Assembly: GCF_008327825.1 (NCBI RefSeq)
Contig: NZ_AP019827.1
Span: 1,798,001 to 1,862,000 of the forward strand
DNA from: Leptotrichia shahii
GTDB lineage: Bacteria > Fusobacteriota > Fusobacteriia > Fusobacteriales > Leptotrichiaceae
Reading direction: 5' to 3'
Length of the DNA: 64,000 nt
Both the position numbers and the translations under genes were made by a program. This document shows, piece after piece, positions 51,187 through 60,107 of this stretch (its first letter is position 1; each line of letters opens with the position of its first letter). Below the pieces are notes generated by a model that ran no database searches, had not been told where the DNA came from, and saw only the letters and a list, made by a program, of their open reading frames with translations.

Positions 51187-51750
51187 ATGGAAGATAGAAA
51201 TTTTTATTTGTTTGCAGGAGTAAATGGAGTAGGAAAATCTACTTTGTTTAGTATAATTACTGAGGATATTAAAGAAACTTTTAGAATAAATACTGATGAA
51301 ATAGTTAAAAAAATTGGAAATTGGAAAAATGAAGCTGATCAAATAAAATCAGCAAAAATAGCAATTAAATTGAGAAATGAATATATTGAAAAAGGACTTT
51401 CTTTTAACGAGGAAACTACATTAACTGGGAAAACAATATTAAAATTAATTGATAAATTAAAAAGCAAAAATTATAAACTTCATTTGTTTTATATAGGAAT
51501 AAATAGCGTAGATATTGTAAAAGAAAGAATAAGAAATAGAGTTCTAAGAGGCGGACATGATATTCCTGATAAAATTGTCGAAAAAAGATATAATGAATCT
51601 TTGAAAAATTTATTGAAAATTTTAAATAAATTTGATAATGTTACAATTTATGATAATACAAAAGAATATAAAATGATTTTAAAAATTATAAATAAAAAAA
51701 TAATAAAACAATCTAATGAGTTACCCAATTGGGCTAAAGATATTTTTTAA
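51187..51750 (+). CDS. Zeta toxin-family P-loop kinase-like protein
   Basis: 187 residues. The P-loop is LFAGVNGVGKSTLF (about 8-21), and RINTDEIVKKIGNW follows with the Asp of zeta/PezT-like kinases. SFNEETTLTGKTIL (about 77-90) carries a conserved Glu/Thr stretch. A basic C-terminal region (RIRNRVLRGGHDIPDKIVEKRY; about 118-140) contains the Arg residues expected to bind phosphate and the GGH.IP motif of this family. Zeta toxins phosphorylate UDP-GlcNAc and halt wall synthesis. Related P-loop kinases with other roles exist. It is read with the small upstream gene as a TA-like pair. The pair is embedded in a tight run of housekeeping genes ahead of gatC. Confidence 0.8.
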   Translation: MEDRNFYLFAGVNGVGKSTLFSIITEDIKETFRINTDEIVKKIGNWKNEADQIKSAKIAIKLRNEYIEKGLSFNEETTLTGKTILKLIDKLKSKNYKLHLFYIGINSVDIVKERIRNRVLRGGHDIPDKIVEKRYNESLKNLLKILNKFDNVTIYDNTKEYKMILKIINKKIIKQSNELPNWAKDIF

Positions 51751-51766
51751 AGGAGGAAAATAGCGA

Positions 51767-52066
51767 ATGTTAAGCAAAGAAGATGTACTGAAAATAGCAG
51801 CACTTTCAAAGCTGGAATTTTCAGAAAGTGAAATTGAAAAATTTAGAGTGGATTTGAATAAAATTTTTGATCATATGGAAGAGTTGAATAGCGTGGATAC
51901 GAGTGAGGTTGAGCCACTTTTTAATGTGCTTGATTTGAAGGATGTATTGAGAAAAGATGTTGTTAAGAATAGTGGAATTAAGAAAGAAATCTTGGAAAAT
52001 GCACCAAATAGTGATGAGGAATTTATAATTGTTCCAAAAGTTGTGGGAGAAAATGCGGATAATTAG
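51767..52066 (+). CDS. gatC: Glutamyl-tRNA(Gln)/aspartyl-tRNA(Asn) amidotransferase subunit C
   Basis: 99 residues. It stabilises the GatAB complex that converts mischarged Glu-tRNAGln (and possibly Asp-tRNAAsn) to the correct amide form. The pattern VLKIAALSKLEFSESEIEKF, then FDHMEELNSVDTSEVEPLFNV, and a C-terminal NSDEEFIIVPKVV are typical of GatC. The Shine-Dalgarno is AAAGGAGGAAAATAGCGA. It is 130 bp upstream of gatA. The zeta-like gene ends 16 bp before it, so they may share a message. Confidence 0.95.
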   Translation: MLSKEDVLKIAALSKLEFSESEIEKFRVDLNKIFDHMEELNSVDTSEVEPLFNVLDLKDVLRKDVVKNSGIKKEILENAPNSDEEFIIVPKVVGENADN

Positions 52067-52195
52067 GATGTATTGAAAAATGTCTGATTGGTAGAATTTT
52101 TAAAGAATAGAAGTTTGAAAATTGGAAGAGAAAAAATTTTTTGAAAAATTGAGATTTTTAGATACATTTTAGAAAAAAATTAGAAAGGTGGAAAA

Positions 52196-53659
52196 ATGAG
52201 TTTATATAAAAAAACGGCTAGTGAAATAGCTGGAATGATAAAAAATAAAGAAATTTCTTCTGAAGAAGTGACAAAATCTTTTTTGGATAGAATTGAGAAA
52301 ACTGAAGAAAAAATAGGAGCATTTTCTAATGTATTTCCTAAAAAGGCTATAGATGAGGCAAAAAAATATGATTCTGAAAACAATGAGGAAGATAGGAAAA
52401 ATTATGATATTGAGTTGTTGTTTGGAGTGCCTGTGGCTTTGAAGGACAATATTGTATCAAAAGGAGATTTGACTACGGCTGCATCGAAAATTCTTAAAAA
52501 TTATGTGGGAGTTTATGATGCGACAGTTGTGGAAAAATTGAAAAAAGCTGGAACACCGATAATTGGGAAAGCTAATATGGATGAGTTTGCGATGGGGTCT
52601 TCAAATGAGAATTCGTCGATAAAATCAGTTTCTAATCCGTGGGATTTGACAAGAGTTCCTGGTGGAAGTAGTGGAGGATCGGCAGCGATGGTTGCAGCGG
52701 GACAAGCACCGATTGCACTTGGTTCAGATACTGGTGGAAGTATTAGACAACCTGCTTGTTTGACTGGAACTGTTGGGATTAAGCCGACTTATGGAAGAGT
52801 TTCAAGATACGGACTTATGGCATTTGGATCTTCACTTGATCAAATTGGAGCTTTGGCAAAATCGACTGAAGATTTGGCTAGACTTTTGCAAATAATTGCG
52901 GGATATGATGAAAAGGATGCGACAAGTGTAAATGTGGAAGTTCCTAACTATTTGGAAAGTTTGAATAATGATTTGAAAGGCTTGAAAATTGGGATTCCAA
53001 AAGAATATTTTGCAGAAGGATTAGATGAAAATATTAAAAAAGTGATAATGGATTCGGTGGAAAAATTGAAGGAATTAGGAGCTGAAATTAAAGAAGTATC
53101 ACTTCCATATTCAAAATATGCGATTTCTACTTATTACATAATTTCATCGGCTGAAGCTGCTTCAAACTTGTCAAGATACGACGGAGTAAGATACGGTGTG
53201 AGAGAAAGTAACGAAGATGTGGAAAAAATGTATGTTGAATCAAGAACAAAAGGTTTTGGAGATGAAGTAAAAAGAAGAATTATGATTGGAAACTATGTGT
53301 TAAGTTCTGGATTCTATGACGCTTATTACAAAAAGGCTTCGCAAGTTAGAAGACTTATTAGAGATGATTTTTCAAAAGCATTAAAAGAAGTAGATGTTTT
53401 ATTAACACCAGTTTCTCCAACAACAGCATTTAAAAAAGGTGAAAAAATTACTGATCCAGTCCAGATGTATTTGGGAGATATTTTTACCGTATCAATAAAT
53501 ATGGCGGGGCTTCCTGCAATTTCAGTACCTGCTGGATTTGTAGATGGATTGCCAGTTGGAATTCAGTTGATTGGAAATTATTTTAGAGAAGATTTATTGT
53601 TTAATATTTCTCATAAATTTGAAGGTGTTCGTGGGGAAATTGAATATCCTGAGTTTTAA
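52196..53659 (+). CDS. gatA: Glutamyl-tRNA(Gln) amidotransferase subunit A
   Basis: The glutaminase subunit of GatCAB, which liberates ammonia used to amidate the aminoacyl-tRNA. 487 residues, normal for the family. The amidase-signature region is complete: catalytic Lys in FGVPVALKDNIVSKG (about residue 81) and the Ser-Ser-Lys-type triad in VPGGSSGGSAAMVAAGQA and ALGSDTGGSIRQPA, with the nucleophilic Ser of the GGS/GSIR segment (about residue 180). The C-terminal domain includes INMAGLPAISVPAG and PVGIQLIGNYFRE. The Shine-Dalgarno is AAAGGTGGAAAA. gatB follows 125 bp downstream in the same direction. Confidence 0.97.
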   Translation: MSLYKKTASEIAGMIKNKEISSEEVTKSFLDRIEKTEEKIGAFSNVFPKKAIDEAKKYDSENNEEDRKNYDIELLFGVPVALKDNIVSKGDLTTAASKILKNYVGVYDATVVEKLKKAGTPIIGKANMDEFAMGSSNENSSIKSVSNPWDLTRVPGGSSGGSAAMVAAGQAPIALGSDTGGSIRQPACLTGTVGIKPTYGRVSRYGLMAFGSSLDQIGALAKSTEDLARLLQIIAGYDEKDATSVNVEVPNYLESLNNDLKGLKIGIPKEYFAEGLDENIKKVIMDSVEKLKELGAEIKEVSLPYSKYAISTYYIISSAEAASNLSRYDGVRYGVRESNEDVEKMYVESRTKGFGDEVKRRIMIGNYVLSSGFYDAYYKKASQVRRLIRDDFSKALKEVDVLLTPVSPTTAFKKGEKITDPVQMYLGDIFTVSINMAGLPAISVPAGFVDGLPVGIQLIGNYFREDLLFNISHKFEGVRGEIEYPEF

Positions 53660-53784
53660 AAATAGAAGTAAAAAAATTTTTTAAAATAATAAAAGATAAA
53701 AAAAAAAACATTTAAGAATAGCGAGTTTTTTATTAAATAAAGTGGAAATGAAAGATTTGAAGGAGAAAGGAAAAATATTAGAAA

Positions 53785-55221
53785 ATGAGTATTGAATATG
53801 AAACAGTCATCGGACTGGAAGTGCATTGTCAATTAAAAACAAATACAAAAGTATGGTGTTCGTGTGATGCCGATTATGATAACAAACATCCAAATACATC
53901 GGCGTGTCCAGTGTGTACTGGTCAACCAGGAGCATTGCCAAAATTGAATGAAAAAGTGCTTGATTATGCGATAAAAGCGGCACTTGCTTTGGGATGTGAG
54001 ATAAATGAGGAGAGTCAATTTGATAGAAAAAATTATTTTTATCCAGATTCGCCAAAAAATTATCAAATTACGCAATATTTTAAACCTTATGCGGAAAATG
54101 GGACTTTGAAAATTACGACAAATTCTGGAAAAGAAGCAGTTGTTGGGATTGAGAGAATTCAAATTGAGGAAGATACGGCGAAAAGTATTCACACAACTTC
54201 TGAAACATTGTTGAATTACAACAGAGCGTCTGTTCCATTAATCGAGATTATTTCTAAGCCAGAAATTAAAAATGCTGAAGAGGCTTATGCGTACTTGAAT
54301 ACATTGAAGGATAGATTGAAATATACTAAAGTTAGTGATGTAAGTATGGAATTGGGGTCGCTTAGATGTGACGCAAATGTTTCTGTTAGAAAAAAAGGTG
54401 AAAAAGAATTAGGGACTAGAACGGAAACTAAAAACTTAAACTCGTTTAAAGCGGTTATGAGAGCTATTGAATATGAAACAAATAGACAAATTGAAGTGAT
54501 CGAAAATGGTGGAAGAGTTGTTCAGGAAACTAGACTTTGGGATGAGGAAAATGCTGTAACTAAGCCAATGAGAAGTAAAGAGGAAGCTATGGATTACAGA
54601 TATTTCCCTGAGCCAGATTTGCCTACACTTGTAATCTCTGACGAAAGATTGGAAAAAGTAAAAGGTGAAATGCCAGAATTTGCTGATGAAAAAGCGAGAA
54701 GATTTGTAAATGAGTATAAATTGCATGAAATGGAAGCTGCAACACTTTCTTCGGAACAAGAATTAGCTGAATATTATGAAGAAATTGTAAATGATACAAA
54801 AGAGCCAAGACTTGCGGCAAACTGGGTGTTGACAGAAGTTTTGAGAGTGTTGAAGGAAAAAAATATTTCGATTTCAGAATTTAATGTAACGCCAAAAAAT
54901 TTAGGTAAATTGATTAAATTGATTCAAGCAAAAACAATTAGCTCAAAAATAGCGAAAGATGTATTTGAAATTTTATTGACAGAAGATAAAGATCCTGAAA
55001 TTATCGTAAAAGAAAAAGGATTAGTTCAAATTACTGATGACAGTGCGATTGAGAAAATTGTTGAGCAAGTGTTGGCTGAAAATGCACAATCGGTTGAAGA
55101 TTATAAAAATGGTAAGAGTAATGCACTAAAATATCTTGTTGGACAAGCGATGAGATTGTCTAAAGGCAAGGCTAATCCTCAAATGATTAATGAAATAATT
55201 TTATCTAGACTTGAAGGTTAA
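53785..55221 (+). CDS. gatB: Glutamyl-tRNA(Gln)/aspartyl-tRNA(Asn) amidotransferase subunit B
   Basis: The kinase/tRNA-binding subunit, which activates the mischarged tRNA. 478 residues. The GatB signature starts YETVIGLEVHCQLKTNTKVW. A CSCD...CPVCTGQPGALP zinc-type cluster follows at about 27-53. YFYPDSPKNYQITQ and IQIEEDTAKSIH are present, with RCDANVSVRKK near 196. The C-terminal helical tail (about 320-478) has WVLTEVLRVLKEKN and the LVGQAMRLSKGKANPQMI ending. The length is normal. It follows gatA, and a PBP gene starts 22 bp after it, so the operon may extend on. Confidence 0.97.
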   Translation: MSIEYETVIGLEVHCQLKTNTKVWCSCDADYDNKHPNTSACPVCTGQPGALPKLNEKVLDYAIKAALALGCEINEESQFDRKNYFYPDSPKNYQITQYFKPYAENGTLKITTNSGKEAVVGIERIQIEEDTAKSIHTTSETLLNYNRASVPLIEIISKPEIKNAEEAYAYLNTLKDRLKYTKVSDVSMELGSLRCDANVSVRKKGEKELGTRTETKNLNSFKAVMRAIEYETNRQIEVIENGGRVVQETRLWDEENAVTKPMRSKEEAMDYRYFPEPDLPTLVISDERLEKVKGEMPEFADEKARRFVNEYKLHEMEAATLSSEQELAEYYEEIVNDTKEPRLAANWVLTEVLRVLKEKNISISEFNVTPKNLGKLIKLIQAKTISSKIAKDVFEILLTEDKDPEIIVKEKGLVQITDDSAIEKIVEQVLAENAQSVEDYKNGKSNALKYLVGQAMRLSKGKANPQMINEIILSRLEG

Positions 55222-55243
55222 TATTGGTTAAATTAGGAGAAAA

Positions 55244-57364
55244 ATGAAAAAGGGCAAGAAAAAAAATAATATTATTGACAGAGCAAAGTCAAATATGGAA
55301 AAAAACAGAAAAGAGCAAAAAGTTAAGAATTTTTTCAAAGTATTGTTAAAATATTTAAACACATTTAGAGGAAGATTTGGACTTTTGGTATTGTTTACAA
55401 CTATAGGATTTGCAGTAATACTTGGAAAAGTGTATAGTCTTCAAACTGGAGGTGGAAAAGAATACAGAGAGAAAGGTGAAAAGCAATATTCATCTCAAAG
55501 TTTTACAAAAGCTAAAAGAGGGCGAATCTCCACCAGTGATGGACAAGTTTTAGCTTATGACAACGAAGAATTTATTATTAATCTAAATCCTAGCCTTATT
55601 GAGCAAAATAATATTGACATAGTGCTTGAAATGTTAAAAAAATACATTCCTGAACTGGAGATCGAAAAATATAAAAGCGAGTATTTAAAAGATAAGCAGA
55701 TTCAAAAAAAATATTTAAAAGTTGAGCATACAATTCCCTATAATACAAAAATAGCCATTGAAGCAGAAATTGATAATGATATCAAAAATATGAAAAAGAA
55801 GAAAAAAGAGGGCTATAAAAGAAAATTTAAAGGGGTAACATTTGAAACATTATTTACAAGAAATTATATTCAAAATAATGTCTTTCAAGAAACTCTTGGG
55901 TATGTAAATAATGAAAATAAGGGCGTTTATGGGATTGAAAAATATTATGATAAGGAACTTTCAGGAAAAACAGGCATTATAACTGGACTTAGAAAAATTC
56001 CAAAGGCTTTACAGGGAATTATGAAACTTGCGAATATAAAGAAATCTGAAGACAGAAAAGAAGAAGAAGGAGATAACCTTGTACTTACAATTGACAGTTT
56101 TTTACAATATGCTCTTAATGATGAACTAGAAGATGCTTATGTAAAATATAATGCTTCTTCTACAATGGGAATTTTAGTCGAGGTAGAAACTGGAAAAATA
56201 CTTGCAATGTCATCGTATCCAAAGGCAGAAGAAAAGGCTGAAATAAAAAATAGACCAATTACAGATTATTTTGAACCTGGTTCAATATTTAAGCCTATAA
56301 CAGTTGCAATAGGATTGGAAACAAAAGCAATTAATAAAAATACAAAAATATATTCATCAGGTTCAATAAAAGTATATGATACAATAGTAAGAGATCATGA
56401 CAGTTCAACAATTGGGACTTTAGGTTTAGCAGATATAGTTGCACATTCTGGAAATGTGGCGATGGTAAAAATACAGAATGAGATTAATAAAAATACTTTT
56501 TACCATTATTTAGCAGATGTTGGATTCGGCGGAAAAACAGGCATAGATACGTATTTTGAATCAATGCAGAAACTTCGTGAGTTTAAAACTTTGAAAGATG
56601 AAGTCAGAAGGGCTAATATATCTTTTGGACAGGGGATTGCAGTAACGCAGATTCAAATGATAATGGCATTAAATACAGTCATTAACAATGGTAAGTTAAT
56701 GAAGCCTTATCTGGTAGACAGGATAGAAGACAACAAAGGGAATACGGTAAAACAGAATAAGCCCGATATGATAAAAAAAGTATTTAGTGATGAAGCCTCA
56801 AGATTAAATAGAAAGTATATGGAAGCAAGTGTAAATCGTGGAACTGGAGGAGGAGCATATATACCCGGCTACCGTGTTGGTGGAAAAACAGGAACTGCTC
56901 AGAAAGCTGGAAAGGATGGATATAAAAATAGTCATGTCGGTTCATTTTTTGCATTTTTTCCAGCAGACAAGCCTAAATATGCTATATTGATAACTATCAG
57001 TGAACCTAAAGGTGAAAAATATTATGGAGCGCAAGTTGCCTTGCCATCTGCAAGAAATGTACTACAAAAATTAATAGAGTATAAAAGAATACAGCCAGAT
57101 GGAAAAATTAAGACTATAGATATAAAAAATACTGAATCTGTTCAAGTGGAAAAGAAGAAGGATCTAGGAAAAATAAAGCAAGATTTTAATAAAAATATTA
57201 TGCCGGATTTGACAGGAATAAGTTTAAGGGAATTTTTATCAATTTATCCACAAGGGAAATTTTCACAGTATGAAGTTACTGGAAGTGGAGCGATTATTTC
57301 ACAGTTTCCTGAAAAAGGAACAAAATTAGATAAAAAGTCTAAGATACAAATAATGTTGGAATAA
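55244..57364 (+). CDS. Class B penicillin-binding protein (FtsI/PBP2x-type) with C-terminal PASTA domain
   Basis: A transpeptidase that cross-links septal or elongation-specific peptidoglycan. 706 residues. A basic cytoplasmic N-terminus is followed by one membrane span at about 45-61 (FGLLVLFTTIGFAVILG). A dimerisation domain contains RGRISTSDGQVLAYD (about 93-106). The transpeptidase motifs are SIFK (347-350), SGN (402-404) and KTGT (548-551). A single PASTA domain closes the protein (MPDLTGISLREFLSIYPQGK, about 655-705). PASTA is rare in diderm PBPs and common in Firmicutes/Actinobacteria ones. The Shine-Dalgarno is TAGGAGAAAA. The gene is the last of the run after gatB and ends 36 bp before priA. 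Confidence 0.92.
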   Translation: MKKGKKKNNIIDRAKSNMEKNRKEQKVKNFFKVLLKYLNTFRGRFGLLVLFTTIGFAVILGKVYSLQTGGGKEYREKGEKQYSSQSFTKAKRGRISTSDGQVLAYDNEEFIINLNPSLIEQNNIDIVLEMLKKYIPELEIEKYKSEYLKDKQIQKKYLKVEHTIPYNTKIAIEAEIDNDIKNMKKKKKEGYKRKFKGVTFETLFTRNYIQNNVFQETLGYVNNENKGVYGIEKYYDKELSGKTGIITGLRKIPKALQGIMKLANIKKSEDRKEEEGDNLVLTIDSFLQYALNDELEDAYVKYNASSTMGILVEVETGKILAMSSYPKAEEKAEIKNRPITDYFEPGSIFKPITVAIGLETKAINKNTKIYSSGSIKVYDTIVRDHDSSTIGTLGLADIVAHSGNVAMVKIQNEINKNTFYHYLADVGFGGKTGIDTYFESMQKLREFKTLKDEVRRANISFGQGIAVTQIQMIMALNTVINNGKLMKPYLVDRIEDNKGNTVKQNKPDMIKKVFSDEASRLNRKYMEASVNRGTGGGAYIPGYRVGGKTGTAQKAGKDGYKNSHVGSFFAFFPADKPKYAILITISEPKGEKYYGAQVALPSARNVLQKLIEYKRIQPDGKIKTIDIKNTESVQVEKKKDLGKIKQDFNKNIMPDLTGISLREFLSIYPQGKFSQYEVTGSGAIISQFPEKGTKLDKKSKIQIMLE

Positions 57365-57399
57365 TTGAAGAAAAACAAGGAAGGTTTTTGAGGAATAAA

Positions 57400-59640
57400 A
57401 TGTATTATTATGAAATTTATATAGAGAATAATAGAGGAATATATACATATAAGTCTAAAGAAAAATACGAAATTGGACAATGGTGCATTGTCAATTTTAT
57501 AAATAGGTATAAAATGGGGCTTATTCTAGCAATAACTGAAGAAAGTAAAATTCAGATTGATATTTCTAAAATAAAAAAAATTAAAGAGGCAGCCCCTGTT
57601 TTGTCCATTCCTGATAATCTTATGCAACTTATAAAATGGATAAGAAATTATTATATAAGCGATTATTATAGTGTCATAAAGGCAGTTTATCCAGGAGCAT
57701 TGAAATTAAATTATTCTAAAAAGGCTATTTATCAAAAGGATTTCTTAGAAAATGAATATTTGATTGGAGAAGATAATTCAGAAAATAGTCTAGATGAAAT
57801 AAAAAAATTTAATGATTATATGAAAAAGCGGAAGGAAGTTACAATTGCGACTTTGAAGAAAAATTTTTCCAGCAAGATTGTGGAAAAAGCAATAAACGAA
57901 AAAGTTATTTCTATTGAAAAAAAAGTAATTTTAAATTCTAAAATTTCAAAAGGGGAAAAGAAAAAAAGTGAAATTGCAGAAAAGGAAATTATTTTGAATG
58001 ATGAGCAGCAAAAGGCTGTAGATACAATAAAAAATAGCGAAAACCAAATTTTTCTGCTAAAGGGAATAACTGGTTCAGGGAAAACTGAAATTTATATTAA
58101 TTTGATAAAGGAATCCTTAAAGCAAGGATTTGGAAGTATTTTCCTAGTACCTGAAATTTCACTTACGGTTCAGATGATACAAAGACTTGAAGAGGAATTT
58201 CACAATGAAGTGGCTATTCTTCACAGCAAACTTACAGACAAGGAAAAGCGGGAAGAGTGGACATTTATACGAAATGGGGAAAAGAAAATAGTAATCGGGG
58301 CAAGATCGGCAATTTTTGCTCCAGTTCAGAATTTGAAGTATATCATTGTGGATGAGGAGCATGAAAATACCTATAAGCAGGAGAATAACCCACGTTATCA
58401 CGTAAAAAATGTGGCGATAAAAAGAGCATTTTTGCAAAATGATAATTTGGAAGAAGATGAAACTGTAAAAAGTAAGAAAATAAAAGTGATTTTAGGCTCG
58501 GCAACTCCTTCATTTGAAACGTATTATCAAGCACAGCAAGGGGATATTGAATTAGTTGAGCTTACGAAACGGTATAAAAATGCAAAATTGCCCAAGTTTG
58601 AAGTTATCGATTTAAATGAAACTGCGGAAAATTTTTCTGAAAAACTATTGGACAAAATTTCACAAACTTTGAAAAAAAATGAACAAGCTATATTAATTTT
58701 GAATAGAAAAGCATTTTCAAATTTACTAAAATGTAAAGATTGCGGAAATATTCCAACTTGCCCAAATTGCAGTATTTCCTTGAATTATTACAAATATGAC
58801 AATCAACTGAAATGTCATTATTGTGGTTATGAAACACAATTTAACAGCACGTGTGATGAATGTGGCAGTCATAAGATGAGGCAAATTGGGGCTGGAACTG
58901 AAAAAATCGAGGAAGAGCTAGCAGGACTATTTCCATCGGCTAGAATTGTAAGAGTGGATTCAGAAAGCATAAAAACTAAGCAAAATTATGAAAAAGTTTA
59001 TAATGACTTTAAAAATCATAAATATGACATAATGCTTGGAACACAGATTATTGCAAAAGGATTGGACTTTTCAAATGTAACATTAGTTGGAATAATTAAT
59101 GCTGATATAATCTTGAATTTTCCAGATTTTAGAGCTTCAGAAAAAACTTTTCAGCTGCTGACACAGGCTTCAGGGCGTGCAGGACGTGGAGAAAAAGATG
59201 GAGAAGTGATTATTCAGACTTTTAATGGAGAAAATGATGTAATAAAAAAAACTATCGAAAGTGATTATGAAGGTTACTACAAAAACGAGATGATTATACG
59301 AAAAATGTTAAATTATCCGCCTTTTGGAAGAATTGTGATTCTAGTAATTTCAGCGACAGAAGAAAATTTAGCAAAGGAAAAAGCTCAGACTTTACGGAAA
59401 GAAATTGTTAAAAATATAGATACTGTCGTGAAATTGACAACAAATAATTTTATATCGGATGCTTTTAAATCACCAATTTATAAGATAAACGGTAGATACC
59501 GATATCAGATATTTTTTAAATTTGAAAGAGAAAATATTTTGAAAATAAAAAAAATTATAAAAAAATGTGCTGGTAAATTTCAGAAAACGGAGAAAAAACT
59601 TAGAATAACCATTGATGTAGATCCTATAAATATGATGTAA
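57400..59640 (+). CDS. priA: Primosomal replication restart helicase PriA
   Basis: A helicase that rebuilds replication forks. The start is taken at ATG 57400, because GAGGAATAAA precedes it; the frame itself opens at TTG 57388. That gives 746 residues. The N-terminal DNA-binding part includes MYYYEIYIENNRGIYTYKSK and YYSVIKAVYPGALKL. The helicase motifs are LLKGITGSGKTEIYI (Walker A, about 220-234), FLVPEISLTVQMIQRL and DEEHENTYKQ. The zinc-binding cysteines run CKDCGNIPTCPNCSIS then CHYCGY and CDECGSH (about 445-500). TQIIAKGLDFSNVTLVGIINAD and QASGRAGRG complete it. A strong terminator follows. Confidence 0.95.
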   Translation: MYYYEIYIENNRGIYTYKSKEKYEIGQWCIVNFINRYKMGLILAITEESKIQIDISKIKKIKEAAPVLSIPDNLMQLIKWIRNYYISDYYSVIKAVYPGALKLNYSKKAIYQKDFLENEYLIGEDNSENSLDEIKKFNDYMKKRKEVTIATLKKNFSSKIVEKAINEKVISIEKKVILNSKISKGEKKKSEIAEKEIILNDEQQKAVDTIKNSENQIFLLKGITGSGKTEIYINLIKESLKQGFGSIFLVPEISLTVQMIQRLEEEFHNEVAILHSKLTDKEKREEWTFIRNGEKKIVIGARSAIFAPVQNLKYIIVDEEHENTYKQENNPRYHVKNVAIKRAFLQNDNLEEDETVKSKKIKVILGSATPSFETYYQAQQGDIELVELTKRYKNAKLPKFEVIDLNETAENFSEKLLDKISQTLKKNEQAILILNRKAFSNLLKCKDCGNIPTCPNCSISLNYYKYDNQLKCHYCGYETQFNSTCDECGSHKMRQIGAGTEKIEEELAGLFPSARIVRVDSESIKTKQNYEKVYNDFKNHKYDIMLGTQIIAKGLDFSNVTLVGIINADIILNFPDFRASEKTFQLLTQASGRAGRGEKDGEVIIQTFNGENDVIKKTIESDYEGYYKNEMIIRKMLNYPPFGRIVILVISATEENLAKEKAQTLRKEIVKNIDTVVKLTTNNFISDAFKSPIYKINGRYRYQIFFKFERENILKIKKIIKKCAGKFQKTEKKLRITIDVDPINMM

Positions 59641-59685
59641 TTTTTATAATATACTCGACCCCAAATTGAAGTTTAACAATATAAG

Positions 59686-59720
59686 GATTATTTCAAAAAA
59701 ATTGAAATAGTCTTTTTTTT
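59686..59720 (+). terminator. Terminator after priA
   Basis: GATTATTTCA / TGAAATAGTC with a 7-nt loop, then T8. It lies 45 bp past the priA stop. Confidence 0.88.
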
Positions 59721-59764
59721 ATTGAATATTACTTATTTTTGTTATATGAGAAAAGGGTAAAAAT

Positions 59765-59793
59765 TTGAAAAATAGTTTAAAATGTGGTAAAAT
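59765..59793 (+). promoter_or_regulatory. Promoter of the tlyA transcript with long leader
   Basis: TTGAAA and TAAAAT are separated by 17 bp. The next gene, tlyA, starts about 300 bp downstream, so the message carries a leader of some 300 nt or a separate small RNA. Confidence 0.65.
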
Positions 59794-59902
59794 AAATAAA
59801 TTTGTAAAAAATAAATGGATCTGAAATATAGTTGAGAAATGACTAATACTATTTCCCATTTAAACAGCAGACTGGTTATAAATTTCTTTGCAAAGGAGCA
59901 AG

Positions 59903-59935
59903 ATGTTAGCAAATAATATAAAATATTATTTTTGA
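59903..59935 (+). other. Short ORF with strong Shine-Dalgarno in the tlyA leader
   Basis: CAAAGGAGCAAG precedes ATG, followed by ten sense codons in total (MLANNIKYYF) and TGA. It lies within the 300-nt leader of tlyA. The frame is short, so it could be coincidental. Around it (59800-60100) nothing else was recognised. Confidence 0.3.
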
Positions 59936-60107
59936 ATAAACTTTGAAATAAAATGATAAATATGGTTTTAGTAATCAAAAATAAATAGAAAAATAAGAGA
60001 TATGTTTTATGATATAGTATCACTACTTAAAGGCTAACTTTAAAATTATAATTTTGGAAAAAATTGAGATTTATTCAGTTTTTGTTTATAAAATTTAGAA
60101 AGAGAAA

